Shown piece after piece: positions 46,694 to 55,240 of a stretch of 64,000 nucleotides of DNA. The stretch is from Pseudomonas sp. St316 (GTDB taxonomy: Bacteria; Pseudomonadota; Gammaproteobacteria; Pseudomonadales; Pseudomonadaceae): the NCBI RefSeq assembly GCF_018325905.1, contig NZ_AP021901.1:4030001-4094000 (forward strand), given 5' to 3'. Within the stretch, counting starts at the first letter, position 1; each line of letters opens with the position of its first letter. The notes under the pieces were generated by a model that was not told the DNA's origin, did not search any database, and saw nothing but the letters and a program-made list of their open reading frames with translations. Made by a program: the position numbers and the translations under genes.

Positions 46694-47963
46694 TATGGGG
46701 TTCCTTTTTGTTTTGGGACGGTTGTATCGAAGAGGGTTTGGTAACCGCCGTGCTGCTCGCACGAAGCAGTTCCCAAGCGTTCAGCAAGGTATCTGCATGA
46801 CCAAATGCGCCAGCCTTGGTCACCACGTTCAAACCTGTTTCGGTGCGAGAGAGCACCACGCCCGGGGCCAACTCGCCTTGAACTTCAAGGCGGCTGATGC
46901 CCGCAGCAGTCAGAATGGCGCGAGCCGTTTCCCCACCTGTTGCAATCAGCGAGCCCGTCACGCCAAGGGCTGGTTTTAACCAATCACCCAGGGCGCTACT
47001 CACCTGTGCGGCGACGCAAGGATCTCGTTCGTGCTGACTCAACGTCAGCAGGCTGTCTTCGCCATTGGCGAGGCGCAGCTGCAGAAGCCTGAGCAATTGT
47101 TCGCGCTGCTCGTTTTTAGCCGGGTCGAGCAGCATGGAAACGTCTACTTGCATGCAGAAACATTCGGTTTGCTCGGCCAGCCTATTGGCCTGCGCTTGCG
47201 AGTGTCGGGACATGCTGCCCACTACGGTCAGCACAGGTGTACGACCTGCAACGTTCATTTCAGCCGGGGCTGGTAACCCCAATGCCTGCGGCAATTGGTT
47301 GGCCAGCCCCGCCGAACCTACCCAGAACAATTGACGGTGCAGCGCAGCGGTTGCATGGGCCAGGCGTTGCAGGTCGGCATCAGTCACCGAATCACAAATC
47401 AGCGCCTGCACATCGCTTCGCAAGGCGTGATCGAGCGCATTCGCCAGTGCCGTCTCGTCACGCACGGTGTCGATGCCAATGGCTTCACAACGTAAGCCTT
47501 GCGCGATCAGGCTTTCCAGCAGGTTCGCGGTACCGAGCAGGTGTTCATTGCGCCACACATCGCTCAATGCCACGGACACCCCATCGATCAGTTGCACCGA
47601 ATCCTGGGTGGTGCGGCCCATTGCGGGGAACGCCGGCGCGACGATGGCCAGGCCGCGAAAGGCCTGCAAGGCGGCGATTTCACAGGCGACGTTACCGCGC
47701 AATGTGGAATCGATTTTCTTGTACAGCGCCCTGTTGGCGTATTGAGGGTGCTGCAATACGCCACTGTTTACCCGAGCAGCCTCGCCCGGATTAAGGCGCC
47801 TGGAGTCTACGTCTATGGCAACGACCGCTGCGGTGGATTCGCAGTCCTGGGTACCGAACACGATGTCCGTGGGCAGTCGTTGCGCAAAACCTGCTGAGCA
47901 ATCGGCGGCCCCGGACAAATCGTCGGCAATGATCAACAAGCCCAGCATGCTCTCGGCGGTCAT
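46686..47963 (-). CDS. Four-carbon acid sugar kinase (DUF1537; DtnK/DenK-like)
   Basis: 425 aa from ATG 47963, overlapping the dehydrogenase stop as ATGA. LLIIADDLSGAADCSAGFA is the N-terminal sugar-binding motif, ALYKKIDSTLRGNV and VAPAFPAMGRTT are family signatures, and IATGGETARAILTAAG starts the C-terminal nucleotide-binding domain. Family enzymes phosphorylate D-threonate, D-erythronate or 3-oxo-tetronate at C4. It precedes PdxA2, so the pair should convert a C4 acid to a triose phosphate. Confidence 0.88.
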   Translation of the reverse strand: MTAESMLGLLIIADDLSGAADCSAGFAQRLPTDIVFGTQDCESTAAVVAIDVDSRRLNPGEAARVNSGVLQHPQYANRALYKKIDSTLRGNVACEIAALQAFRGLAIVAPAFPAMGRTTQDSVQLIDGVSVALSDVWRNEHLLGTANLLESLIAQGLRCEAIGIDTVRDETALANALDHALRSDVQALICDSVTDADLQRLAHATAALHRQLFWVGSAGLANQLPQALGLPAPAEMNVAGRTPVLTVVGSMSRHSQAQANRLAEQTECFCMQVDVSMLLDPAKNEQREQLLRLLQLRLANGEDSLLTLSQHERDPCVAAQVSSALGDWLKPALGVTGSLIATGGETARAILTAAGISRLEVQGELAPGVVLSRTETGLNVVTKAGAFGHADTLLNAWELLRASSTAVTKPSSIQPSQNKKEPHNV

Positions 47964-49126
47964 GGCAGCAGGCAACGATAAAGCGCTTCGATTTCAGCCA
48001 GGCTCAACGCCTTGGGGTTATTGGCCATCAGTCGGGTCACTTTAGAAGCGGCCACCGCCATGTCGGCCAAGTGCTCCTCGGCCACGCCGAATTCACGCAA
48101 GTTCTGAGGAATGTTCAAGGTGGCGGTCCACTGGCGAATCTGCTGGATCAGCTTGTGCGCGGCGACCTCATCGCTGTCCTGCGTCTGTGCGACACCACAC
48201 ACGCAGGCAGCGCGTTTCAGGCGGTCCGCGCAGCTGTCGAGATTGAACGCCATGACATGGGGCAACAGCATGGCGTTGGCCACGCCGTGCGTGACGTGAA
48301 ATTTGCCACCCAGCGGATAGGCCATGGCGTGAACGGCCGCCGTACCTGCAGCGGTCAGGGCCAGGCCGCCATACATCGAGCCGAGCAACATATCGCCACG
48401 TGCACGGACTGAATCCGGTTCCTGGTAGGCTTGGACGATACTGCCTGCGATCAAGCGCATGGATTCCAGGGCAAACGCATCACTGATCGCATTGGCCTTG
48501 GTGGAGATAAACGATTCAAGCGAATGCACGAAGGCATCCATACCGGTCGCGGCCGTGATGCTGCGCGGTAAGCCGAGGGTTAACAGCGGATCAAGTATCA
48601 CCAAGGTTGGCAGCAAGTGACGGCTGACCACCCCGATCTTAAGCTCTTCTTCTGGCAGGGTGACGATAGCATTGGGCGTGACTTCAGAGCCTGTGCCCGA
48701 GGTCGTTGGCACCAGCACCATAGGCTTGCCGGGGTGGCTGACCTTATCGATGCCAAGTAAGTCCCGCAGCGGGATGTCATTGGTCAGCATCACCGAAAAC
48801 AGCTTGGCCGCGTCCAGCACGCTGCCGCCGCCAATCGCGATCAGCGCATCGGGGGCATAGGGGGCAACGTCGTTACGAAAGACCCGCTCGATGTTCTCCA
48901 GCGTCGGTTCGATCTCGACGTTGTCGATCATGTGCACATCGATACCGGCAGCTTGCAGTTGGGCACTGACGCTCGCGGTCACCCCCAGGTTATGCATAGC
49001 GTTTTGCGTCACCAAGACGACACGGCGCAAAGGCGTATCCAGCAGCGGCAGTTTTTCAGTCAGTTGTTCAAGGCTGCCAGGGCCATGAATGACGTGTTTG
49101 ACGGTCTGGAAGTGATAGGTCGACAT
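47960..49126 (-). CDS. Iron-containing alcohol dehydrogenase
   Basis: 388 aa, group III Fe-ADH. NAD motif IAIGGGSVLDAAKL and PTTSGTGSEVTPNAIV; metal-site residues in GMDAFVHSLESFIS and HAMAYPLGGKFHVTHGVANAMLLPHVM. 19 bp after the aldolase gene and overlapping the kinase by 4 nt. It probably reduces an aldehyde released by the aldolase or oxidises a sugar alcohol. Substrate is inference. Confidence 0.9.
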   Translation of the reverse strand: MSTYHFQTVKHVIHGPGSLEQLTEKLPLLDTPLRRVVLVTQNAMHNLGVTASVSAQLQAAGIDVHMIDNVEIEPTLENIERVFRNDVAPYAPDALIAIGGGSVLDAAKLFSVMLTNDIPLRDLLGIDKVSHPGKPMVLVPTTSGTGSEVTPNAIVTLPEEELKIGVVSRHLLPTLVILDPLLTLGLPRSITAATGMDAFVHSLESFISTKANAISDAFALESMRLIAGSIVQAYQEPDSVRARGDMLLGSMYGGLALTAAGTAAVHAMAYPLGGKFHVTHGVANAMLLPHVMAFNLDSCADRLKRAACVCGVAQTQDSDEVAAHKLIQQIRQWTATLNIPQNLREFGVAEEHLADMAVAASKVTRLMANNPKALSLAEIEALYRCLLP

Positions 49127-49145
49127 CTACGCATCTCCTGGCGAA

Positions 49146-50018
49146 TCAGCGGTAAACCGAGAGCAGGGTTTCGAGTTTTTGCACGGCAGCGGCGTCCAGT
49201 GGCTGCACGGGTGCGCGACAAGGTCCGACAGGGAGATTGAGCAGCTCGGTGGCCTTCTTCAGCACCACCGGCATGGTGCCCATGGCAAAAGCGTCGCGCA
49301 GCGGTCGCAAGGCTTCCTGGGCGCTGCGTGCGGCTTCGTGATTGCCCGCCTGGAAGTGATTCCAGATCGACATGACCAGATCGGGCACCGCATTGGCCGT
49401 GGCGGCAATGGCACCATCGCCCCCGGCCAGCAGATTCCAGTAGATCAGTGAGTCGGTGCCGGCGAAGACCGCAAAGTCATCGCTGCGGTATTTGATCATC
49501 TGCACCAACGCGTCGAAGTTCCCGGCGCTGTCTTTGATGCCTTTGATCATCGGGTGTTGATGCAGGGCCGCGACCGCGCCGATGCCGATGGACAGGCCGG
49601 TCTTGGCCGGAATGTTGTACATCATCAGGGGCAGGCTGGAGGCTTCGGCGACAGCTTCGTAGTGTTTGATCAGCTCGTACTGGCTGATGGCATTGAAGTA
49701 GGGCGTGATGACAGAGAGCGCGTTGGCGCCGATGCCTGCCATCTTTTTGTTCATTTCAATCACTTCACGGGTAGCAAATGCGCCGGTACCAATCACAACC
49801 GGCACACGTCCGCCGGCGGCTTCGACGGTAACGCGGGCGATTTCCAACTTTTCAGCTTCTGACAAAGTGAAAAACTCGCCGTTGGTGCCGAGTACAAAAA
49901 GACCATGCACCCCAGCCTGAATCAGGTTTTCTACGAGAGCCCGGAGCGCCTGTTGGTCTACCTGCTGATCAGCGGTGAAAGGAGTCACCAAGGCCGGGAT
50001 AATGCCGCGAAATTGCAT
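49146..50018 (-). CDS. DHDPS/N-acetylneuraminate-lyase family aldolase
   Basis: 290 aa. GTNGEFFTLSEAEK, catalytic Tyr134 in YNIPAKTG and Schiff-base Lys162 in KGIKDSAG are intact. Since it leads a catabolic operon with kinase, dehydrogenase and sialidase-like genes it is more likely a sugar-acid aldolase (2-keto-3-deoxy acid or sialate lyase type) than DapA. The promoter region upstream holds three operator-like repeats. Confidence 0.88.
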   Translation of the reverse strand: MQFRGIIPALVTPFTADQQVDQQALRALVENLIQAGVHGLFVLGTNGEFFTLSEAEKLEIARVTVEAAGGRVPVVIGTGAFATREVIEMNKKMAGIGANALSVITPYFNAISQYELIKHYEAVAEASSLPLMMYNIPAKTGLSIGIGAVAALHQHPMIKGIKDSAGNFDALVQMIKYRSDDFAVFAGTDSLIYWNLLAGGDGAIAATANAVPDLVMSIWNHFQAGNHEAARSAQEALRPLRDAFAMGTMPVVLKKATELLNLPVGPCRAPVQPLDAAAVQKLETLLSVYR

Positions 50019-50055
50019 GATGGGATTCTCGTTTTATTGTTAGTGAGATCCACAA

Positions 50056-50122
50056 TGATTGTTTCAATCACTATTCGCAAGCTTTTTTGATTGAAATCCA
50101 ACAAATATGATTGAACCGATCA
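50056..50122. promoter_or_regulatory. Three copies of a TGATTG-N3-CAATCA operator
   Basis: TGATTGTTTCAATCA (50056-50070) is a perfect 6-3-6 inverted repeat. TGATTGAACCGATCA (50108-50122) has one mismatch. A third, half-conserved copy (TTGATTGAAATCCA) lies near 50087-50100. All sit within 110 bp of the aldolase start at 50018. A DeoR-family regulator is encoded at the operon end; it is the natural candidate ligand. Confidence 0.6.
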
Positions 50123-50447
50123 AACACCACGCCATGCGCAGGGTTGGGACAGGGAAGTGAACGCCCCAGTTATACGTCCCCTCTTCGCCTTGTTGTCATA
50201 TCGGCTGATGGAAGCCACCTAGCAGATTTCCAGGCAATTGGGCTGGCAGGCAAAGTAGCTCGAGTAATCGAGCCCCAGTCGCCAGCGAACGTATTCGCCA
50301 GCGCCTGGGCAGGCAATCGGTTTACAGCGCCGGGGGTTTAGGGAATACCCAACGGGCGCGTTCGTAGGCCTGGGCAACGCGCAGTGCGAGGGCGTCCGGG
50401 AAGCGCGGAACAACGATCATCATGGCGACTGGTTTTGCGCAGAACCG

Positions 50448-50468
50448 AAAAAAGACGCCGAAGCGTCT
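50448..50468 (-). terminator. Hairpin terminator beyond the intron 3' end
   Basis: On the minus strand AGACGCTTCGGCGTCT followed by TTTTT forms a tetraloop stem with T-run. It lies 24 nt past the inferred end of the group II intron remnant. Confidence 0.65.
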
Positions 50469-50491
50469 ATCACGTAAATCACAGGATCGGC

Positions 50492-51050
50492 ATAGGGGGC
50501 GACCTTCATAGGCCGCTCCCCGCCACACCACGCGGCATGCGGGTCCGCACCGGGCGGTTCGAGAGATTGAGGTCAGGAGAGGCGCGGTAAACCCAGCCTA
50601 TCAAATCAGGCGATACCCAGCACACGGTTCAGCTCAAACCGGCTATTGTTCCACCAACGGCGGGCATTGCCCGCTATCTTCCTCGTGACTTCCACGCTCG
50701 CAATCCATTCGTCCAGTTCACGCCAGACGGCTGGGGTTTGCGACAGTTCGAAGTAAGCTTTCCAACCTGATAGGTAAGGGCGCAGATCATCGGCGACCTG
50801 TTGCAAACTACGACCACATGAACGTCGGGTGTACGCCGCCGCCCTTTGACCACAAGAGTTTCGCGGTTTTTGGCCCGCTCACCCTGGTCGGCTTCGCCTT
50901 ATATCCGGTTCTTGTTCATCGATTCGCGGCTTCGCTCCACGCATCCTCCCCACACTCGGTCGCCCTCATGCAGTTGCGCTTCACTTCGTTCGCTGTGGTC
51001 AGCTTACGGCGGGACTTTCACCCACAAGATTGCGCCCATGCTGGGCGCAC
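50492..51050 (-). mobile_element. Internally deleted group II intron (probably class C)
   Basis: The 5' end reads GTGCGCCCAGCATGGGCGCA then GTGGGTGAAAGTCCC, the usual group II start. The 3' part has the domain V-like stretch with GAACCGCCCGGTGCGGACCC, a domain VI stem and the end CCCCCTAT. Total length is 559 bp against nearly 2 kb for intact introns, so most of domains II-IV and the reverse transcriptase are gone. The 5' end abuts the T-run of a terminator (51051-51081), the target preference of class C introns. Exact ends are inferred. Confidence 0.75.
50606..50806 (-). pseudogene. Group II intron maturase, C-terminal remnant
   Basis: QQVADDLRPYLSGWKAYFEL and TPAVWRELDEWI are the maturase (domain X) motif of intron-encoded reverse transcriptases. 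The next part (normally RHRLRAIQLKHW...) is missing and the frame jumps to ARRWWNNSRFELNRVLGIA, the extreme C-terminus. The reverse transcriptase domain is absent. Confidence 0.8.
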
Positions 51051-51081
51051 AAAAAAAGCCACTCGTCTGAGTGGCTTTTTT
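51051..51081. terminator. Bidirectional terminator of a tRNA-Gly remnant
   Basis: AAAAAAAGCCACTC and GAGTGGCTTTTTT flank a 4-nt loop. T-runs on both strands allow termination in either direction. On the minus strand it follows the tRNA-Gly 3' end, and the intron begins directly after its T-run. Confidence 0.8.
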
Positions 51082-51089
51082 CTGAGTCC

Positions 51090-51110
51090 TGGAGCGGGAA
51101 ACGAGACTTG
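51090..51110 (-). other. tRNA-Gly 3'-end fragment (att-like), copy A
   Basis: On the minus strand the segment ends in AGTCTCGTTTCCCGCTCCA, identical to the 3' end (T-arm and acceptor) of Pseudomonas tRNA-Gly(GCC), including CCA. The rest of the tRNA is absent. 3' ends of tRNAs are standard attachment sites of integrative islands. Confidence 0.7.
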
Positions 51111-51289
51111 TATCTGGTGTCCGACCTATTGAAATCTAAAGGGTTATTTTTCTTGTCGAGGCAGGAAAAGACTTGATCCTGGACTTGTTTTTGAAGCACT
51201 TCAAGGGTCAAGAAGGGATTTATTCCAAGCTGAGCGACTGAGTTCCATTCGCCAAAAGCAGTCATTCGAGCCGGTCTGGTCATAAGCAA

Positions 51290-51779
51290 TTATGGTTCAA
51301 CGAATGGGAGCGGTGCATCGGTATCACGGCGAACAGAGAAGACATTCAGGGTCATCGCAACCATTGCGTAATATCCGAATACCCCCGTCAACTCGACGAC
51401 AGCGGGCTCTTCAAACGCTTGCACAGCTTGCGCATAAAGACCGTCGTCGACACGGAATCTCGTACAGCGTCTTGCCCTCTCGATAAACCAGCAGTTCATC
51501 ATCTCGGATGAATCGCGGCGACGTCTGCTGACGCATCGCTTCGATGACCTGATCAGATATACCCGCCAAACGCGCGATCGGTTCATGAACCTGCCACTCG
51601 GCCTGTGACTGCCACCATGAAGCCGTGAACAGGATTGCGAGTTTGGTCAATCGCAACTCCAGCCGAGTGCTATAGCGGCAGAACGCACCCAGTCGCTGAG
51701 CATGATGGGCCAGTTCAGGGCTGTGAATCAGGGTCGATAGCGGCCCTTGGTGACAGGCAGCTATCGGGGGGCAGGTCAC
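51290..51779 (-). pseudogene. Carboxymuconolactone-decarboxylase-family gene, frameshifted
   Basis: The first frame has GPLSTLIHSPELAHHAQRLG, LRLTKLAILFTASWWQSQAEWQVHEPIARLAG and DELLVYREGKTLYEI, typical of an AhpD/CMD-like protein. Near 51460 the frame changes, and the other frame continues RVDDGLYAQAVQAFEEPAVVELTGVFGYYAMVAMTLNVF to the end. The N-terminus also appears missing. Confidence 0.7.
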
Positions 51780-52153
51780 CGACGACTAGTGCGTCGACGG
51801 GACTTACGAGCACACGAAGTCGACTTGATGCCGCGCGATTCGGGAATTCCCCAACTCGCCACTCACCCGCAAATGTTCAGGAAAGAATCATATAGCTCGA
51901 AGGTTATTCCCGTTTCCCCAGGATCGGACAGGTCCCTATGAATGACCCCACCGGCTCTCCCTCAGAAAATGCCTACGAAAATACCTTGCAGATAAAACAA
52001 CGCCGGCTATTCTCCCAAAGCTGACTTTCAGAATACTGGCTCCGAGCCACAAGACCTCCGATCTTGCCGTCCGGGCATCACAACGCTGATTAGCAGGAAG
52101 CTACACATCTGGCGACGCAAACGCGTTCGTCATGGTGTTCCCAGGAGGGAGCC

Positions 52154-52438
52154 ATGTCCGCACCAGGACAGTACCTGTTTGCAATAGCGGCCCATGATCG
52201 CGTGGACTTGCTCGATATCAGTGCCCCTTACGAGCCATTCAATCGGATGGTTCGTAGAGAACCGCCGTACAACCCCGCTCTCCCTTGCGCCACCCAATCG
52301 CCGGACCACCGCCCAGCCGCAGGTCGCACCTGCGACTCCTCCGGCATGGCTGCGAACAGCGCCAATGTGCTAAAGCGCAAAGATTCTTCCTGGAAAACAT
52401 GCAGCCTCACCGCAGGATCGATTCCGGTTCCCATGTAA
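52154..52438 (+). pseudogene. DJ-1/PfpI (GlxA-like) N-terminal fragment
   Basis: AGGAGGGAGCC precedes an ATG. Residues 1-30 (QYLFAIAAHDRVDLLDISAPYEPFN) match the start of DJ-1/PfpI proteins (DGVDLLDVSGPYEVF pattern). The remaining ~60 residues are unrelated and low in structure, so the gene is truncated. It lies just upstream of the multicopper oxidase gene. Confidence 0.5.
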
Positions 52439-52510
52439 ATCAGCTGATCAAAGGACACACGGCCGCCAAGGCTGTCGCACACATTCGCGCAATGGCGCAG
52501 GGAGAACAAT

Positions 52511-54685
52511 ATGACTTCGCTTCGTATAGTCCTGGCCGGGTTGTTGGTCTGCACAACCTCCCAGGCAGTGTTTGCCGAACTCGCCGCCCAGCCGTTCCTG
52601 GCGCCGCCCAGGCTTGTTGAAAAAGGCGCGCCGGGCACGCTGAAGGCAACTGAGTCGACCCTTGCGAAAACAGATTGCAACCCACAGGGCGACATTACCC
52701 GCGACGGACAAACCGTCGAACTCAACCTGCAAGTGCAGAAGCGCGAAAACTATATCTACAACCCGGGCAATCCCGACGGTGCCAAGGACAAGGTCAAGCT
52801 GCGATCCTATGGCGGCTGTCTGTCTGGACCGCTGATCGATGTGCAGCCAGGCAACACCTTGCGGGTCCACCTGGACAACCAGCTGGATAAAAACGACCCC
52901 AGCTGTCCGGGAGGGGGGGATCCGGCGAATGGCCAGCCGGGCTGCTTCAATACGATCAATCTGCATTATCACGGGATGCACGTTTCACCGTCGGGCAACA
53001 GCGACAACGTACTGTTGAACATCGCTCCACAAACCCAATTCGAATATGAAATCAACATCCCCACCGATCACCCTTCAGGCACCTTCTGGTACCACGCGCA
53101 CCGGCATGGTTCCACTGCCCTGCAGGTCGCCAGCGGTGCTGCGGGCGCCCTGATCGTACGCGGTGACCGACCCTACACCGGCGGCAAGCCAGGGGACATC
53201 GACACCATTCTCAAAAACGCAGCCGGGCACCCCATCACCGAACAAGTCTTTCTGTTCCAGCAGATTCCCTATGCGTGTTTCGACGACAAGGGCGGCATCA
53301 TCAAGCAAAAAGATGACACCTGGACGTGCCCCAGCGGCAAGACAGGTGTTGTAGAGAACTTCCATACACAGCTCTCGTCGGCCACTGTCTGGGATGAAAG
53401 CGGTCGATTCACCAGCATCAACGGCGTGGTGCAACCGACCCTCCAGGGCATCGCCGCAGGAGAAATTCAACGCTGGCGCTTCATTCACGCAGGTATCCAC
53501 GACACCGTAAACCTGCAGATCGTGCCCATGAACCCGACCAGCCCCAAAGCCACGCTTGCGCTCAAGGGTGTACTCAGCGGCACACCGAAGGAGCAGGCCG
53601 CCGTGATCGCCGATCTATGCCCGGCGACCGTGCCGGGCACCAGTAAACCGGTCGAGCTCGTACCTCAGTTCGAGATCGCCGCCGACGGACTCACACGCAC
53701 TGCAATTCGCCCCATCGGCGTCAACAAAAAGAGCGTGAGCGGCGGCATCGGCAGCAACTTCCTGCAACCGGGCTATCGCAGCGATGTGCTGCTGATGTTC
53801 CCCCGCGACGGCACCTACTGTGTACTGAACCAGGCAGCGACTCCCGCTGAACGCGCCAATGCAGACCCCAAGGGTGGCCCGGGCGGCCAGGGTCCGAACG
53901 AAACACAATTGCTGGCCACGGTCATCGTGTCGGGCGGCCAGGTTGTGACTGATGATCCGCAAAGCTACATCCAGCAAGCGCTGTACGACGCTAACAAAAT
54001 GGATAAGTCGCTCCCTGCCGCAGCCCTGGAAGGGCTGCGAACCGGAGACCTGAACCCCTGGCGCGGGATGGATGACCTGAAGAACGCCGTGGTCAATGAC
54101 GACATTCAGAAGGCCGACTTTTTTATTGGCAATCCGCCATTCCCGCCCTCGCCGCCCGCCAACGCACCGCAGAAACCGGGAGACCCGTGGACCGGCCCGT
54201 TCGGCTTCTACATCAACTACAAGTCTTACGATCCGGACCGCATCGATTTCACCCGACAGGTCAATACGACAGACGATTGGGTTCTGACCTCCCAGGGTGA
54301 ACCTCATATATTTCACATCCACGTCAACCCGTTCCAGGTGATGGACGTGCTCTACGCCAAGCCGGGAGAGAAGCCCAAAAGCATCTTCGGCCCCAACGGC
54401 GAGTGCCTGGTGCCAGCCGACGAACTGGGCCTACAGAATCAATATTGCGGGATGTGGCATGAGTTCAAGGACACCATCTTCGTGCAGAACGACTATCAGG
54501 TCCTGGTGCGCACGCACTACGACCGCTACATCGGTGAGTTCGTCATCCACTGCCACATCCTCGACCACGAAGACGGCGGCATGATGACCAATATCCAGAT
54601 CGTGCCGGACATCACTGCTATCGGCGGTGGCATTGGCATGGCCGGTATGAAGCACACGGCACATCAACACTCGGACTCCAAGTAA
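52511..54685 (+). CDS. Exported multicopper oxidase (laccase-like), 724 aa
   Basis: GGAGAACAAT precedes ATG 52511. Signal peptide MTSLRIVLAGLLVCTTSQAVFA. All copper-ligand motifs are present: HYHGMH (about residue 152), WYHAHRHG (about 194), HIFHIHVNPFQ (about 598) and HCHILDHEDGGMM (about 679), giving T1 plus trinuclear sites. 724 aa is longer than CueO or CopA-type enzymes; the extra length is in the second domain (about residues 350-560). The His-rich tail KHTAHQHSD could bind copper. It heads a gene group with a tyrosinase; a phenol-oxidising role in the periplasm is likely. Confidence 0.9.
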   Translation: MTSLRIVLAGLLVCTTSQAVFAELAAQPFLAPPRLVEKGAPGTLKATESTLAKTDCNPQGDITRDGQTVELNLQVQKRENYIYNPGNPDGAKDKVKLRSYGGCLSGPLIDVQPGNTLRVHLDNQLDKNDPSCPGGGDPANGQPGCFNTINLHYHGMHVSPSGNSDNVLLNIAPQTQFEYEINIPTDHPSGTFWYHAHRHGSTALQVASGAAGALIVRGDRPYTGGKPGDIDTILKNAAGHPITEQVFLFQQIPYACFDDKGGIIKQKDDTWTCPSGKTGVVENFHTQLSSATVWDESGRFTSINGVVQPTLQGIAAGEIQRWRFIHAGIHDTVNLQIVPMNPTSPKATLALKGVLSGTPKEQAAVIADLCPATVPGTSKPVELVPQFEIAADGLTRTAIRPIGVNKKSVSGGIGSNFLQPGYRSDVLLMFPRDGTYCVLNQAATPAERANADPKGGPGGQGPNETQLLATVIVSGGQVVTDDPQSYIQQALYDANKMDKSLPAAALEGLRTGDLNPWRGMDDLKNAVVNDDIQKADFFIGNPPFPPSPPANAPQKPGDPWTGPFGFYINYKSYDPDRIDFTRQVNTTDDWVLTSQGEPHIFHIHVNPFQVMDVLYAKPGEKPKSIFGPNGECLVPADELGLQNQYCGMWHEFKDTIFVQNDYQVLVRTHYDRYIGEFVIHCHILDHEDGGMMTNIQIVPDITAIGGGIGMAGMKHTAHQHSDSK

Positions 54686-54707
54686 CCCTGATCAGGAGCT
54701 ATCGGTA

Positions 54708-55130
54708 ATGAGTAATCCCTTTGCAGGACAATGGACGTACAGAAGTTTTCTCAACAACCCTGCGTTGACTGACGGTGACCCGAAAAAACTGGAGGCGCTG
54801 TTGTTCGCCGAAGGTGTGTGGACCGTAGAGGACACCGCCAACGAGACGTTCATCGGCGAACTCAGTTTCGGGGCAAACGCTGTCATGGATTTGAAGGGGG
54901 TCATCACCCATGGCCACGATCGTCCAGACCATGTGCACATTGCGGGCAGCGGGCGTCCCGGGACCTCGACACAAGACTACTTCTACGATTATGACGGATC
55001 GCTGACGGAGCGTTGGCCCAACGGCGTGAGCCAGGTTCCGGCCATCACCGGGTCGGTCATCCGCATGAAACCTCACAATGGCGAACCCGCTGGACTGGTC
55101 GCCTCGTTCATCTGCGTCAAAAGTAGCTAG
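54708..55130 (+). CDS. Unknown 140-aa protein between the two copper oxidases
   Basis: AGGAG precedes the ATG; it starts 22 bp after the oxidase stop and is co-transcribed. No signal peptide. MSNPFAGQWTYRSFLNNPAL, FAEGVWTVEDTANETFIGEL and HGHDRPDHVHIAGSGRPGTSTQDYFYDYDGSLTERWPNG suggest an all-beta, lipocalin- or avidin-like small barrel. HGHDRPDHVH contains four His and could bind metal. I do not recognise the family. Confidence 0.75.
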   Translation: MSNPFAGQWTYRSFLNNPALTDGDPKKLEALLFAEGVWTVEDTANETFIGELSFGANAVMDLKGVITHGHDRPDHVHIAGSGRPGTSTQDYFYDYDGSLTERWPNGVSQVPAITGSVIRMKPHNGEPAGLVASFICVKSS

Positions 55131-55240
55131 GTACTGTTTGTCGGGACACTACCGGGTCGACAGGGATGTCGAGCTAGCAATGCTGGCGACCCAGGATCCA
55201 ATCCACTGCAACGTTCGTTATTGACGACAAGGAGTCGGGC

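Larger units (their letters stand above)
51049..51207. repeat. Direct repeat copy A (terminator + tRNA-Gly 3' end)
   Basis: This ~160-bp segment is repeated, diverged but clearly homologous, at 58862-59021 in the same orientation. It starts with the GCCACTC...GAGTGGC hairpin, continues through the tRNA-Gly 3' end and ends near GGACTTGTTTTTGAAG...TTCAAG. It looks like an integration-site remnant. Confidence 0.7.

Noticed and set aside
45725..46744. 339-codon plus-strand frame
   Set aside because: Antisense to the PdxA2-type gene with intact metal-site motifs.
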